Source: Gnetum montanum (lineage: Eukaryota; Streptophyta; Gnetopsida; Gnetales; Gnetaceae). From it: a DNA stretch of 64,000 nucleotides. The stretch is taken from positions 850,052 to 914,051 of the forward strand of contig MNCI01022655.1 in assembly GCA_015680685.1 (NCBI GenBank), given 5' to 3'. Position 1 is the first letter of the stretch. Every line of letters starts with the position of its first letter. The position numbers and the translations under genes were made by a program. Positions 24,515-36,991 of the stretch are shown piece by piece. The notes beneath the pieces are model-generated. The model saw nothing but the letters and a program-made list of their open reading frames with translations. It was not told the DNA's origin and made no database searches.

Positions 24515-26066
24515 AAATGACATAAGGTAGAGACAATGAGATTGAAATCGGTCGAAACACTTTGAAATAAGGCCAAATTAAGAAAAATGGAATACATATG
24601 ATAAAACATGATTAAAATAGGTTATATCTTGCTAGTTTTAGGCCTTAGTAGGCCATGGTTTAAGGATAAAAGGGTGATAGATGACTCTAGGCTTCTATTG
24701 AGGCTATTTTAAGGTTGTTTATAACAAAAAAATCAAGGTTTCTAGCATGCGCAAATTAGATCCATGCTAGCTAGCATTGGTGGGATGACCCCTAGTATGG
24801 ATGAGATACTTGGATAATTTTGCAAACTTATGTTGAGTAGTTTTTCACAACTAATGGCTTGCATGTTTAGAGAAGTAGACTAGGGAAGGAAAGAGGTCAA
24901 TTTCGGTTTTAATTTTAGCCTTTGAAACCCTTCATTGAAGCCTATATCTATAATTCACATTGGAGCCGCACTAGCTAGCATGGCCTCAATGTGGATACTA
25001 ATAAAAATGTTTTTGTGGCCTTCCCAAGGTAGTGCAAGGATAGATTTGTTAAAATTGATCACTTTGGATGTCAAAATTGGTAAAAACGTAGGTTTTAAGA
25101 TTGTAACCCTCTAGAGCCATGCTGGGTAGTGTGGATGGAAAGGGACTCAATGTGGATGATCCATATCTTGTTATTGATAAGGTTGAATAGGTTTAATCTA
25201 AATCCAAAGCTAGAATCTTGTAGTTGGGATTTTTCCAACTAAGTTTGAAGGCCATTTTAAGGTAGTTTCAAGTGTTAAAGTATTTTGATAGATGTATCCA
25301 TGTTGAGGCCATGTTGGCCAGCATGGCTCCAAGGTGGCTCAAGGTGGTAACAATTACTTTTTTATTTTGGATGGCTTAAAAGGTAGATCAACTAGGTTTT
25401 CAAGCTCCTAAGGATGCAAATAGTGATTTCCAAGGGTTTTGGTCAAATTTGGCTAGGTTTGAAGGGTATTTGAGATAATGCATGGTCATAGCTGCCTAAG
25501 CCCTATTGGGCAACATTTCTCTAACATGGATGAAAGGGCCTCATGGATTTCAAGGTCAAAATAAGGTTAAATAGGTGAAAACTTAAGGTTGTGGGGTCTT
25601 AGGCTTTACCAGTGTAGATTTTCAATCTCTAGGGATGTTGAGCTACTATTAAAAGTTTAAAAGTAGATCATCCACACTAGAACCGTACTGCCTAATGTGG
25701 CTCAGGCCTTCCACAAAATGGATACATTGAAATATAATATCTTGATAAGTGTTGATAGCAAATTGACCATGCATGTGAGCTCCCAAGGTTGTTGATGTTA
25801 AGGGGTAGGGTTTAGGGTTGAAATTTCATAGTTTTGAAGGTGTCTATATGGTTTTGAAATTCATCCTCCTTGGATACATGCTAGAGTCATAATGGCCAGT
25901 GTGGCTCTAATGTGCTAACTTTAGCATCGGTGATCCAAGGAGGTTAACTTTTTGCTATTTTTATTTGATTTTTTGGGGTTTAATGGATTCCAAAGATGCT
26001 AACATGGTTCTAGGATGAGTATGGTGCAGTCTAAAGTCATTTTAGTTGCTTTTTTAAGTTACCACA
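24515..26066 (-). mobile_element. RE4 remnant, left part: palindrome array
   Basis: This stretch is the reverse complement of RE5 interior. For example, 25760-25825 matches the reverse of 46905-46965, and 24570-24605 matches the reverse of 48135-48170. RE4 is therefore a minus-strand relative of RE5. Palindromic CCATG..CTAGCATGG-type cores occur at about 24770, 24970, 25115, 25300, 25500, 25685 and 25885, that is every 145-200 bp. A TAGTTTTAGGCC core, the plus-strand form of the TTAAACTAG motif, lies at 24635. It is cut on the left by RE3 and on the right by RE5. Confidence 0.75.
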
Positions 26067-27560
26067 TAAAACACCATCAAAATTTGTATGTTGTAATAAT
26101 TTTTCATCATGTAGCATTTACCGCATGAAACCTAAGGCAAAACTTCATTATAAATGTGAAGATTGTAATCCATGAGGGGAAATCTGAGGTATTGCATACT
26201 TTTGGGATTCAAAATGCATCATAAGTAGTCAAAGCCTCATCCCCCAAGTGGAAGAAGTTATGTAATATTTATATTTGTGCTTGGTGTATTATAAATGCCT
26301 TTTGTAATGCCAAAAATGGCAATCTAATGGGTTTTATGAGGGGTATAGCACTTTCTACGCTAGAAATACATGCATGAGGGTGTAGTTCACCTACCCTTAG
26401 CATAGAGGGGTAGGTCTCACTGATCCCTAGCATAGAGGAGTAGATCTTAGCTACTCCCAGCATGGAGGATTATAGTCCACCTACTCCCAATGTGAAAGGT
26501 GTGGTATGCATGCATAGTGTGGAAGAGGGAGGATGATGGATATGACCTTTCCCACCCCCTGCATTGATACACCTTCTTCCAACATAGAATCAACATAGAC
26601 AAGGTTTTAGCACCTCATTGAATCCAATGTTGACCATGCACCCCAATGTGAATGGTAGAGGGCCCAATGTATAAGAATAAAACTAGCATGGATGGTGTGC
26701 CCCCATTACTATTTTTAGTAAATGGAATGGCTATGGGGGTATGGCATTTTCTATACATAGTAACCCCTTAGATTTGGGCATCCATCTAACTTGAATGTGG
26801 TGGAAATTTGTAGCTAATATGTAGTAACAATAAAGTCAATTTTCAACAAGATTTATGCTCCAGAACCCTATATAACCAAGTACCAAACACCATAAATGGG
26901 TTTTACAATTTTTGGTAGCAAAAACCCTTTAGCATTTGAAACATTTTTAGCATCCAAGATATCTTACAACCTTTACATCTATGTAGCTCCTTGGATTCTT
27001 CATAGTGTGGAACCCTTGTGGCCTTGTTACCTCCTTGGAATCCCCTTGAGACTTGTGAGATATTGGTGCCTATGCTATGCTTTTGAAAACCTTCATTTCC
27101 AACATTACCTACCTTAGATCTCTCATGTTTCTCATTCCTCCAACACAACCATCATTGTAGATCTAAAGAAGCAGTAGAGGTTCAATAGAATCAAGGGTGA
27201 TAGAGCATTTGGATTGTGGAGTTGAGTGCATCAATTTCAATAGATTCTAATCCCCCACCCAAGTAAACCCCCTTGATCTATCAAGCCATCTTGTACACAT
27301 TTTCTATACCCCACTTTATTTTAAATGAAATAAAGTTTATAGTTTATGTGCAAATTTCATTTATTTTTTTCATTTTTAGCATTATTTACATTCAGAGTTG
27401 TATCTTTTCCCCATTTTGCATTTTCTAAGTTCCTAGGTGATCTACCAAATTATCCAAGGAATCCTAAATCCCATTTTTTGGAGGCCTTGATGATTTGACA
27501 TTAAAGCTATTTTGGCTAAGATTTTCAGTATTCTAGTGACCAAATCTTTTAGTTGCAATA
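26067..27560 (+). repeat. RE5 5' LTR
   Basis: It starts TAAAACACCATC (decayed TGAAACACC) and ends GTTGCAATA. A block TTGTAATCCATGAGGGG (26165) is shared with the RE5 3' LTR and the RE7 LTR. The likely core promoter is TATATAA at 26869-26875, conserved at 51019-51025. The open frames at 26269-26463 and 26896-27148 are LTR sequence, not genes. Confidence 0.85.
26869..26875 (+). promoter_or_regulatory. RE5 5' LTR TATA box
   Basis: TATATAACCAAG is preserved in both RE5 LTRs at the same relative place, and a relative CTATAAAATCAAAG occurs in the RE7 LTR at 54917. This fits an RNA polymerase II start in the LTR. Confidence 0.55.
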
Positions 27561-27565
27561 GCTTT

Positions 27566-27579
27566 TAGCACTAGAAGGA
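27566..27579 (+). promoter_or_regulatory. RE5 primer-binding site
   Basis: TAGCACTAGAAGGA begins five bases after the LTR end. It is the shared TGGTGCTAGAAGGA site with transitions, and its position after the LTR sets the plus orientation. Confidence 0.7.
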
Positions 27580-28640
27580 ATGTCTTTGCCCAAGTTCTAT
27601 GTTCAAACCTTTTTTCCACTTGTTTTGCAACAAAATCCAATGTTACAACCCATCCCCCCTTGCAACCAAAACCTACTGTGGAAGCTAAAGGTGTTTGGGA
27701 TTTTAAGATTTTCATAGTAGTTGCTGTGATATTTAAAGCTAGTGTGGATTTTTTGTTTCAATCTATTTCCCTCTTGCTACCAATTTTTTAAATAAAGATC
27801 AATGTTGGTGGATTTACCACCCAAATTTCCACCCCCTTATCCTTACCATGAAAATTGGTAGTTTTCCAAAGCCATTTTCTTGTGGAAATTCAAAGTTTCC
27901 ACTTTGGTTTTCAAGCACCCAAATGTTGGATAGAAAGATGTAAGACCTCTCATCTTACCCTCCTTTCTTTCCCCTTGCTACACCCAACGTAGGTGCAACT
28001 AGGAAGCCTAAATTGGATGGAGTTTGGTGCCACCTTTTGTCAATTTTAGTAAAGGAATATACCCCCTTTGACAACCAACTTACTATTTATAGTAAATAAC
28101 CTATTTTTATAAATTTTAACTTAATGTCATTTCCACCTTCAACATGGGTATTATCCTCGAGTGTGGATGTTATACCCCACCCNCATCTAGGGTTTTATAC
28201 CCCTCTCATATAGGGTGTTATCCCCTAGACCATCCACATTTCTTACTATGAATTTTTTCCAACAAGGTTAATGTTACCAATGTTCTAGAAAAACAAAATC
28301 TCACCTTTGCAAAAATCAAAGTTTCCACTTTGGTTATTCACCCAAAACATTACTTGCTATAAGTAAACCCCTTCTCTACACCAATGCTATGAAGAAAAGT
28401 TAAGATTTTGAATCTTACCCTCTTTATTTCCCCTTTTTTCTCCCAACATTGGTGTGGTTGGCTAGTCAAGTGTGGTTGGGATTTGATACCAACCTTTTGC
28501 CATTTTGGGTAAAGGGGTATACTCCCCTTGACCTATCACATACTATTATAGCCAACAAATGTTTTTCAGCCATTTCTTACCCCTTTTAGCATTTTAAGAA
28601 TTCCACTTGGAATTTATTTTTCCTCTACTAATTTAGCCTT
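27580..28640 (+). repeat. RE5 leader with a duplicated block of about 426 bp period
   Basis: Two similar blocks start at 27895 and 28321, both with GTTTCCACTTTGGTT. They continue through a run including CTTACCCTC.TT.TTTCCCC and a WATATACCCCCTTTGAC-like end to about 28095 and 28550. No ORF is convincing. One unresolved base (N) is at 28183. Confidence 0.6.
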
Positions 28641-30740
28641 CATCAAGCTATTTTTTTCAACACCCTTCTCATCATGTCTTTCAGCTGATCAACTATCCTT
28701 GATAAACATGGTATCTAGCCAAGACATAGTTTGTGTTTATAACTTGAAAAACCCCATGGTCATAGAATGAAGGAAATAGCTTAGGAAAATAGGTAAAAGT
28801 TTAGATTTTGCAGTTATGAATGAGGAGTTCTACAACTTTCTCTATGCAAAGATACATGCTCTAAATCTAATGCTAAGAATTAATTTGAAATCATATGCTA
28901 GGATGGGAAAGAATACATTCCATTCCTCTATGAAAAAATCATCCTCATAGACTTTTATACATAAATTATCATACAAATCATAGAAGTTGATGAGTTTAGT
29001 GAGGGAATTAGGGAATTAGCTCAAAGGATCAACAAGTAAAGGAAGATGAGTTTGATGCTATATAGGAGCCAAACACCTTTATTGGAAGTCTTTTCCAATA
29101 TCTAGCTTCCCAAACAACCATATCCAACTCCACATGTCTTACTTCATCAATGGGATAAGTCCCTTAACCAAAATCTCCTTCTATCTAGCCTACCATGTTT
29201 GGATCCACACCTGTGTCTCAATCCACCTTCTTATTCTCATTGGTATCCTTTACCACATAACCTAACTTCATTCACCTAGCCATGGTGGTATCTACATCAC
29301 AATCTCCCTTTGTCATAACAACAAGACCCTCATTTGGATCCCAAGAAATGAAAGCCTTTGATACTTTACTTGTCCCCTTTGTGCCTCAAGTTCTAGCACA
29401 AACATCTTTTTCCTTATTTAGGCTAACAATGACCACCATAACCTAGTCTCTTCCTTTGATACTACAACCTATCATGACACCACAGGCCCATAACTTCCTC
29501 CTCAACCATCGACATAAACATTGTAGCCCATGGGGATGTCCCAAGGCTTAGATTAAGCTTTCCAAATGATCCAATTCCTTATTGAAGAGCTATGAAAATT
29601 TAAAGATAACACAACTCACATAGTCATGGTTCCAAATTTCTACTAAGATGGTCCTATAAGCCCTATGGTGCCTCAAATAACCTTGCCCATAGGCTTGCCT
29701 ATTCTAAACTTCACCAAATACAATGGTGAAGGGGATCCCAATGAACATCTATTAATCTTTCAATTTAAGTGCCTCTTTTTTCAAGCTTGGACTCATATGA
29801 TACTAAGAATTTTTCCCATGTCCCTTGAGTAAAAGGCTCTCAATTGGTATCAAACCTTGCCTAGGGGTTCTGTCTCTTTTCTTAAGGACCTAGTTAACTA
29901 GTTTTTCAATTGCTTCAAATACAACTTAAAGCTAGATGCCACATTGGATAAATTGATGAGGGTGAGGCAAAGACCACTTAAATTGATTAAAAGGTTTATT
30001 AAAAGGTGGAAATAAACACAATAAAATCCTATAGCCTATTTCTAAAATCCATCTCTTGTCCATTTACAAGGGAGCAGCAAATGATAGTATCAAGTCAAAG
30101 ATGTACTACCTAGAGCCCTAGTCACTAAGCCAAGCCTTCTTACAAATGAAGAACATTGAGGAGGTAGCTAAAGCAAGAAATGATTTAGCCTATGTGGCCT
30201 ATAAAAACCAACATGTAAGGAGAGATAGGGATATGACCAAGAAAGAACATACAACCATGCCAATAGTAGCAAAAGTGTCAAAGTAAGGAGAAAGGAGGGG
30301 ATCACCACCATGTAACACATTCCCTGACACATTGCAACCGTTCACTTCCTACATCCCAAACCAACCAAGATCAAAATTTGGGCAGAAAAATAGGTCTAAG
30401 TATGCAAGGTTTCCTTTAAAGCCCTCTAATCTCTTAGAATAGTTTCTTAAAGATAATCATATACAACATAAGTAACTGTCTAAAGAGGCTTGTAAGAGGC
30501 ATGATCATCTTTGTGACATAGCCAGATATCGAACGATAGCTACCAAAGATGATCCTAAGCTAATGAGGTACTTCGAACTAGATAGGTTTTGCCATTATCA
30601 TCATATGGCTGGTCATGACACTGATTTTTGCCTAGCATTAAAGGATAACTTCTAGAAGATGATAAACTATAGAGAGTTGATAGTGAGTGCACCTAGCTCT
30701 CCAGGTGCTAACTACAAGTCCTATACCATAACCTTATTCA
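28641..30740 (+). pseudogene. RE5 gag, heavily broken
   Basis: The Gag core can be followed in short pieces. It includes DGPISPMVPQITLP (29650), a stretch like FTKYNGEGDPNEHLLIFQFK (29712), LNWYQTLPRGSVSFLKDL (29840) and FNCFKYNLKLDATLDKLM (29905). A basic segment follows (YVAYKNQHVRRDRDMTKKE, 30200). A zinc-knuckle relic FCHYHHMAGHDTDFC lies at 30590-30635. Stops and frame shifts occur every 30-60 codons. The same motifs appear in RE1, RE2, RE6 and RE7, so this is a family Gag. Confidence 0.75.
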
Positions 30741-31116
30741 TGGAAGCCAAATAGTTTAATCCTCCTATGGAACCATTTGTCATCAGAGTACCATTGTAGC
30801 CATAGAACAAAAAGCCTAGAGAGCCCTTCATCATAAAAGTATCACCTCCTTTGGCTCCTAATAATCCTTTCATCATATTTGTCCCTCCTTTAGTGGCTTC
30901 AACATCACAACATTATCAATGAGTTGCTAATCCTCCAAAACCTAGGGAACCATTCCTTATCTAGGTTCCTCCACCTTCAATAAGTAAGCCTATAATAACC
31001 CATGACCAAAGCCTACCTATAGTGGCCCACAACTCAGAGGTTAGTAGGAAATCATCATCATAGTGGCAATAAAAGAAAACTATTTCCAAACCAAAAAATA
31101 AGTCCATTGAAGGTAA

Positions 31117-31960
31117 TCAATCAAGATCTACACCAAGATTGACCACACCCATGGACAAGGGGCCCAAGGCACATACATTGCAACCCAAGTTACAAACCCA
31201 GGGAAGAATGAAGGAGGTTAAGACTAATAAGGCCAAAACATTACAAGCCAAGGAAAATGATTTTCTTTCAAAAATGAAACAAGATAAATGGTCCCTTAAG
31301 AAAAAGAATATGTCATTGAGTCTATACCTAGTCATGACCCCTCCTTAATATGGGGATGCATTAGCTCAAGTATTGACTTCTATCATTGCAAGTAGAGACA
31401 TGCCTATGAACAAAGAGTCAATTCATTCTATCATTGAGTGAGCTTTACTTAGGAAAAACATGCATCAACACATACTCAAATTTCATGATAGTGAAGAAAA
31501 ATTGACTTTTGAAATGGAGAAGTGCTATATGCTCTTCTCATCACTATACGTGTTGGTAGATACAAGGTCCACCATGTTCATGTGGATGATGGGGCAGCCA
31601 CAAATGTGATATCATATTCTATTGTTGACAAACTATGCCTAATCAAGAATATTCAAGTGAACAATATCTCAACACTTAAATCATTCAATGAGTCACAGGT
31701 AGTGGTCCACTTTGGATTTTGTGTGCTAATGAACAATCTCCTACATCTACCAACTTCCTAGTAGTTTAAGAGACACATGGATTTAACTTGATCTTAGAAA
31801 TATCATGGTTGGAAAAACTTCAAGTGATTTCATCCCCTATACATTAGGAGATTCACTCTCCATATGAAGGTGAAAAAATTATGATCCATGGAGAGAATGT
31901 GTTGTTGCCTATAGTTAATTATGTCAACATCAACTAAGGTTCTAAGGTGGAGTTTCAAGA
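31117..31960 (+). pseudogene. RE5 aspartic protease region, broken
   Basis: The linker 31139-31348 is Lys-rich and ends in MSLSLYLVMTPP, the block before protease. The next stretch holds LTSIIASRDMPMNKESIHSI (31375). The protease frame 31522-31761 carries HVDDGAATNVISYSIVDKL, again with DDG in place of D[S/T]G. An ILG-type motif is recognisable in pieces at 31780-31860, then LHMKVKKL at about 31855. There is no RT after it. Confidence 0.7.
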
Positions 31961-32600
31961 CATGAATTTTGAAACTCAAGCTGGGGCCAAAACCAACAAT
32001 AACAACAATGAAGCTAAATTCACCAAAAATGATCAACAAAAACACCTATTAATTTCCATATCAAATAAGTAGCATGATGAGATTGTGATCATGCAAAGGA
32101 ATCCATTTGACCTATGAAAAATAAAATAACAAATGCATTATAAATATATAATTCCTTATTTTTCTAACAAAATATTATTCACCTTCACAACCTTTTACCA
32201 TGTTTCATGGTTTATGTTATCCTTATATGCCCCTTTGACACTAGCCCATACTTGCTAGGTGAGTATGACCTCATGACCCACTAAGGCCTAAAAATGGAAA
32301 CCCTATAGCCTACCATGGCCTAAAATTGACAACATCCTTTTACAACGCATGGCCCACCATGGCCTAAAATTGGTAGTACATGTTTACAACCACATAATGT
32401 ATGGCCCATTGAGGCCTAAAACTAGCAACATTATGGCTCGCTAGGGCCTAAAACTAGTGAGCATAATGACCTTTTAGCTAATCTACCCTCCATCAACATA
32501 TAACCTAATCCCATTGCCATTTTTGGTAGTTACCATCAAGATTCATGAACCCTAAACCATGGCAAGGAATAAAAAACTTAATCAAACTTGCCACTTCAAG
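31961..32600 (+). repeat. RE5 zone with GGCCTAAAACTAG cores
   Basis: Cores of the form GCCTAAAA(C/T)T(A/G)G occur at about 32286, 32319, 32361, 32413 and 32444, each near a GGCC or CATGG(C) context. They are the plus-strand form of the TTAAACTAG motif seen in the 29-30 bp arrays of RE5, RE6 and RE1. Nothing coding is seen in 31961-32600. Confidence 0.5.
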
Positions 32601-32799
32601 CATCAACCCTAGGGCAACCCTAGTCCAACCTAGCCTAATGGGGCATAGCATTCATACTAATCCTTTGGTGCTCACTTAGCCTTAATTCAACCTTGAATTG
32701 GATCCACATAGTCCTAAACCCCTTCGATCATCCTTGGTAGCCTCAAAACTTGATCAAACCTAGTCAAAAGTGCCTAAAGCTTTCAAATCTAGTTGTTCC

Positions 32800-33588
32800 A
32801 TGATAAGGGGAGGTCCATCCATGCTTCCTAACATGGATCCAATGTGGATGGATAGGGGTAACCTCAAATTACTTAAATCAACCACCCAATTGACATATTT
32901 TGACTTTAACACCCCTTATCAACTTTTGATAACATAGATTGACCAATAATAACTTAGTTTTTTGCATTTAAACACCTGCCCATGCTAGTGAACCCTCCAT
33001 CCACACTACCTAATGTGGATCTAGCATGGGTGTCCTAGGGATATGCCATATATCATTTTCCACAACCATAAAATGCACATTGATAGCCTAGATACCCTTC
33101 CTTGGTCTCTAGTAGTTAATAATTGCAAAGATTTTAGCCAATTTTCACATATGAAGATGTCTCCATGCTAGTAAATTCTTGATCCATGTTGCCTAATGTG
33201 GATCCAACATGGATGCCTTGGGGATATGCCAAAATATCTATTTTATAGCTAAAAATAACCTTAAAATGTATCCTAATGACCTTACAAACCTACTAGAGGC
33301 TACCAAAACCTTTAGATGCTTCAAAATTGATCATAAATGTCAAAAAGCTATCATCCCCCTCTCATCCATGGTAGGACCATGATTCCCACTATGGATAAAG
33401 AAGGATGACTATGTGAGGCACCAAGAAACCATCAAACTAATGGATTTTGATACCAAATCTCAACTATCAACATTATGAACCTTGAGAGTTAACATGCATG
33501 ATCTATTCATGATCAAATAGGCCTAGATCTAAATTTTTTTGATTTATTCACGCTAGGAAGCATGGATCTATCATGGATAAGAGGGGTA
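32800..33588 (+). repeat. RE5 palindrome array, part left of RE6
   Basis: Cores such as CCATGCTTCCTAACATGGATC occur at about 32820, 32985, 33165, 33370 and 33550, spaced 165-205 bp. Across the RE6 insertion, the distance from the core at 33550 to the next (46485), after removal of RE6 and one target copy, is about 187 bp, so the array was continuous. Text between cores is also similar among units. Confidence 0.65.
33584..33588. other. RE6 target-site duplication, left
   Basis: GGGTA here and again at 46331-46335 brackets RE6 exactly at LTR ends TG..CA. Confidence 0.8.
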
Positions 33589-35429
33589 TGTGATGTCCAA
33601 AAATGCCAGTAGCTAGAACACCAGGAGGTCATTAGGCTTTCACCCTAACCTTGAGTTTGTGGGAGGGCCATGCTGGAGAAAATGGAAATAGGGTGCCCTC
33701 AATAGTTTGGTCAATCAGATAAGGACTTACGTGGTGTAACAATAACCATTTGCAAAAGCCTAAAAATAGTATTACGGATTAAGTACAAATACATGTTAGT
33801 AGTGGAAAACACAATTTGAAACAAACACTAAAGAAAAATGAAATGAGAGTTTAAGTGAAGAAATGCACCACCACAAGATTGGGGAACTTGACTCTTGATT
33901 AATCATTATGTCAAATTGGTATACAATGTTAGACAAGCATAGCAAGGTAGTGTGGTAGTGTGGTCACAGTCTCTGGATGGTTGCAGACATGATCCTAGTG
34001 GTTGCAAAGGAGGCTAGACCTATTGGGCTTATAGTTGTCATGCTGTGCAAGTGCTAGGAAGACTGTGTCATGGTACTCAACCAGGTGTTAAGCTCAAATG
34101 CTTGAGTGTGGGAGTGATGAAGATGCTAAGGGTGCTCTAATGCTTGATGCTTAAAGTGATTTTCCAATCATCAACCAATCCATAAAATGTTGATTATTAA
34201 GGTATTTGTAGATCTAGGATTGATGGGAGATGTGGATTGGATGCCACGTGGCCTAGATCCCACATAACACGGATGAGAACAAGTCACACTGATAGCCTTG
34301 CTTAAAGTGTCAACCTCTAAGTGTCAAGCTCAATGGTGTTGTAGACTGTAGGATAGGAATAGGAACTAAGAATATGCCAAACTATGACCACACCACCTAG
34401 ACTACATGTGCCAAAGTCTGAGGGACCATCATGTACCTAAAAACAATGCCAAAACAAATGCATCTTAGAGTTTGTGCTCTGGGACTATGTCTCCCCCCTC
34501 TTCCATGTAAGGTCAAGAATAGGAACAATTTTTGGGATTAATGGGAGGTGAAAAAAAAAGTAAACTACTAATCTTTGCTACCGAAGGGATATCAAAGCTG
34601 AAATAAAGGTCGATGCTAAGTTTTGGGAGTTTCTGGAGGCATTTGGAGGCATTTTCCAAGTGTCATGCTATCTATGCTGTAGAACGTGATGGAGCATAGT
34701 GTGAACACTTAGAAAATTTTTGTAGAGTTTTGCTTATCACACTATCTATGCTGCATAGCATAGCAGAGCATAGCATCCATATTTTGATGAATTTTTCCAA
34801 AATTGATAATGTTTCTTCATGGCACACTAACCATGTTCTAGGAGTGAAGTAGGACAAGCAACCTTGGAAGTCAAAAAATCACCAAATGCATCTTCCATGT
34901 CTATATAGCTTGATAGACTTTTGGTCTAACACTTAGAAAAATTTGAGCCCTAAAACCTTTGCTACTTTGTCTATGTTATGTAACGTAGCAAAGCATTATA
35001 TGCCTAAAAGATAGAAAATTTTTTGAATTACTTTTTCCATGATAAGCACATTTGACAACTCTTAGCCTAGTACTTGGATGGACTGGAAACTAGGACATGT
35101 GACAAGTTAGGCAAGCTAAAGAGTGTAGCAAGCTTGATAGCCTATCAGATAGAAAATTTGTTGAACTATTTATTCTATCCTTAGTGCCTCTTAACCACTT
35201 CTAGCTTGACATTTGTGCAAACTAGCCTTGGAAGTAGGTGCTACATTCATTGTGCTAGGGAGCATAGTAGGAAAAATTAGAGAAAATTTGGAAACATTAG
35301 GATTTCTAGTGTGCTACATTGTCTACACTGCATAGTGTGATACCAAGATTACAAACATTTTTGCCCAAGATTTGATACTTACACAAATCTACCACTGAAC
35401 TAAAATAGCCCAAAATTAGTGGTGTTTCA
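33589..35429 (-). repeat. RE6 3' LTR
   Basis: It matches 44532-46330 along its length. Examples are TGGATTGGATGCCAC (34233 and 45174) and TCTACCACTGAA (35387 and 46299). The minus strand starts TGAAACACCACT and ends in CA. Palindromic CTATGCTGCATAGCATAG units lie at 34670, 34745, 34965 and 35315. Confidence 0.9.
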
Positions 35430-35450
35430 TTGGCCCTTCTTTGTTGACGT
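35430..35450 (-). promoter_or_regulatory. RE6 polypurine tract
   Basis: The minus strand reads AACAAAGAAGGGCCAA directly before the LTR start TGAAACACC. The position and purine bias fit the plus-strand DNA priming site. Confidence 0.55.
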
Positions 35451-36990
35451 TTGGAGGACTAGCCTAAGAGACATTAACAAAGAAGACAAAATGCCATGAT
35501 GAACATGACCCCAACACTATTTGTCAATGTCCACTTGAACAATGCTTTGCTATACTTGAGAGTGCCAAGGCAATGAGGTATAATAGGGAGTAGTTTAGAA
35601 GGATGGGTCAAGGGATGATGGATGAAGAGGAAAACTATGTGATGAAATGTCATGATGGCCTATTGCCAAAGCATGATCTCTCATTGGAGTGCTTGTGAGG
35701 GAGTCAACATGTGAAGGTGGCTTAGCCTTTGGATTTTGACCTCTCGTCCAAGTGCTCTTGAGACAGTCGATCTAGGGCTAGACTCGTTGCAAGATGACAA
35801 TTGTGCCTTTTTTCTTGGGCACTTAACTTGTCCCATTTTCTTTTCTTATATTTTTTATCTTCTTTTTTTTAGTTATATATTCCTCACTTTTCTTCTTCTT
35901 TTTACTTTGTTGTTTTTTTTTTCTTGCTTTTGCTTCCTTTTGTGTTGTTGGGCGAATTGTGCGCCAACATTTGGTTAGAGGCAATTGCATCGCATTTGTA
36001 GGATGTTTTCTCCTGAGGATGAGTTGTGTTACATTTGTTTGGGGCTTTGACTAGCCTAAAAAGGATCTTCATGGAATGAATTGTGTTACATCCATCATGG
36101 GTTGAACAACTAATGGTAAGAAAGGATTTCATGTGCATTGGGAAAGCTCGTAAGAGATGTGGGATATTGTAAGATCAAGAGGTAGAGGTTAGTTTGGCTG
36201 AGGGGATAGTAGGGATGTGCACTATTAAGTAGCTAGGTGAGCTAAAGTAGACACATTAGAATAATGCAGTCCCTTGCTATCATGATGAAATGCACCCTTG
36301 AATGATGCCACCCAGGCTTCATCCTACAAATGCAAGATAGAGAAAAACAAGAAAAACAACCACCATGTGAGATGAGGGCAAAGTCCTACCCACCAAGGGT
36401 ATTGTGATGCAAATGCTATGTAAATTACATGCAATGTCCAAAGCAGGAAGGCTAGTGTAGGTGTTGATGGTGGTAGGCTGGAAAACTCTAGTAGCCACAC
36501 CAGAAGTGAGCACTCAAGTGGCTAGGAGAAATAGTGATGCAGGTGCTTAGGAGTTCTTACGAAAGGTAGGAGCCATGAAATTTAGCCATAGGGTGAAGAG
36601 CCATGGTATTGAATGCTCTTCCAGACTCTAAGAATGGAAAGGGCTAGAGGATGGTAGTGTTGTGGCTGGGCCATAGTATTGCTAAGACTTCAATGGATGC
36701 TGTTGATGATGAGAGCTATGGCCATGATGATTGACAGTGGTGATGGTAGCTCTAGAAGGTCAGGAAGATGCTAGGGATGATGATGTTTCAAATGTCCTAA
36801 AGGATTTTTTCTTGATGATGTGAACTTCATTTTGGGACTACAACACCTCACCCCATCTTGCCCAAGAGGTGTGGGCAAGCAATAGAAGGTTGGAAGTATT
36901 CTTTCTCACTTGTTCGCAAAACCATGTATGTTGGACTACAAGTGCTGAATCTTGAACCTAGCTTTAGGTCTTGGTAGACCACATGTTATG
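35451..36990. other. RE6 3' zone, no clear gene
   Basis: This is where RE1 has its antisense gene. A plus-strand stretch near 35750 reads ETVDLGLDSLQDD, which weakly recalls ADVDLGLGETD of the RE1 accessory gene (2698-2730), but nothing else aligns convincingly. A T-rich stretch (35820-35930) follows. I call no gene here; it may be the last trace of the antisense gene. Confidence 0.35.
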
Positions 36991-36991
36991 C

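Noticed and set aside
24760-26000. Centromeric or other satellite DNA
   Set aside because: The roughly 190-bp period resembles satellites, but the array lies inside a retroelement interior at a fixed place, in both RE4 and RE5, and the units are very diverged.
35736-35978. 80-codon frame with Phe/Leu-rich, membrane-like tail
   Set aside because: The hydrophobic part is translated from a T-rich low-complexity stretch in the RE6 3' zone.
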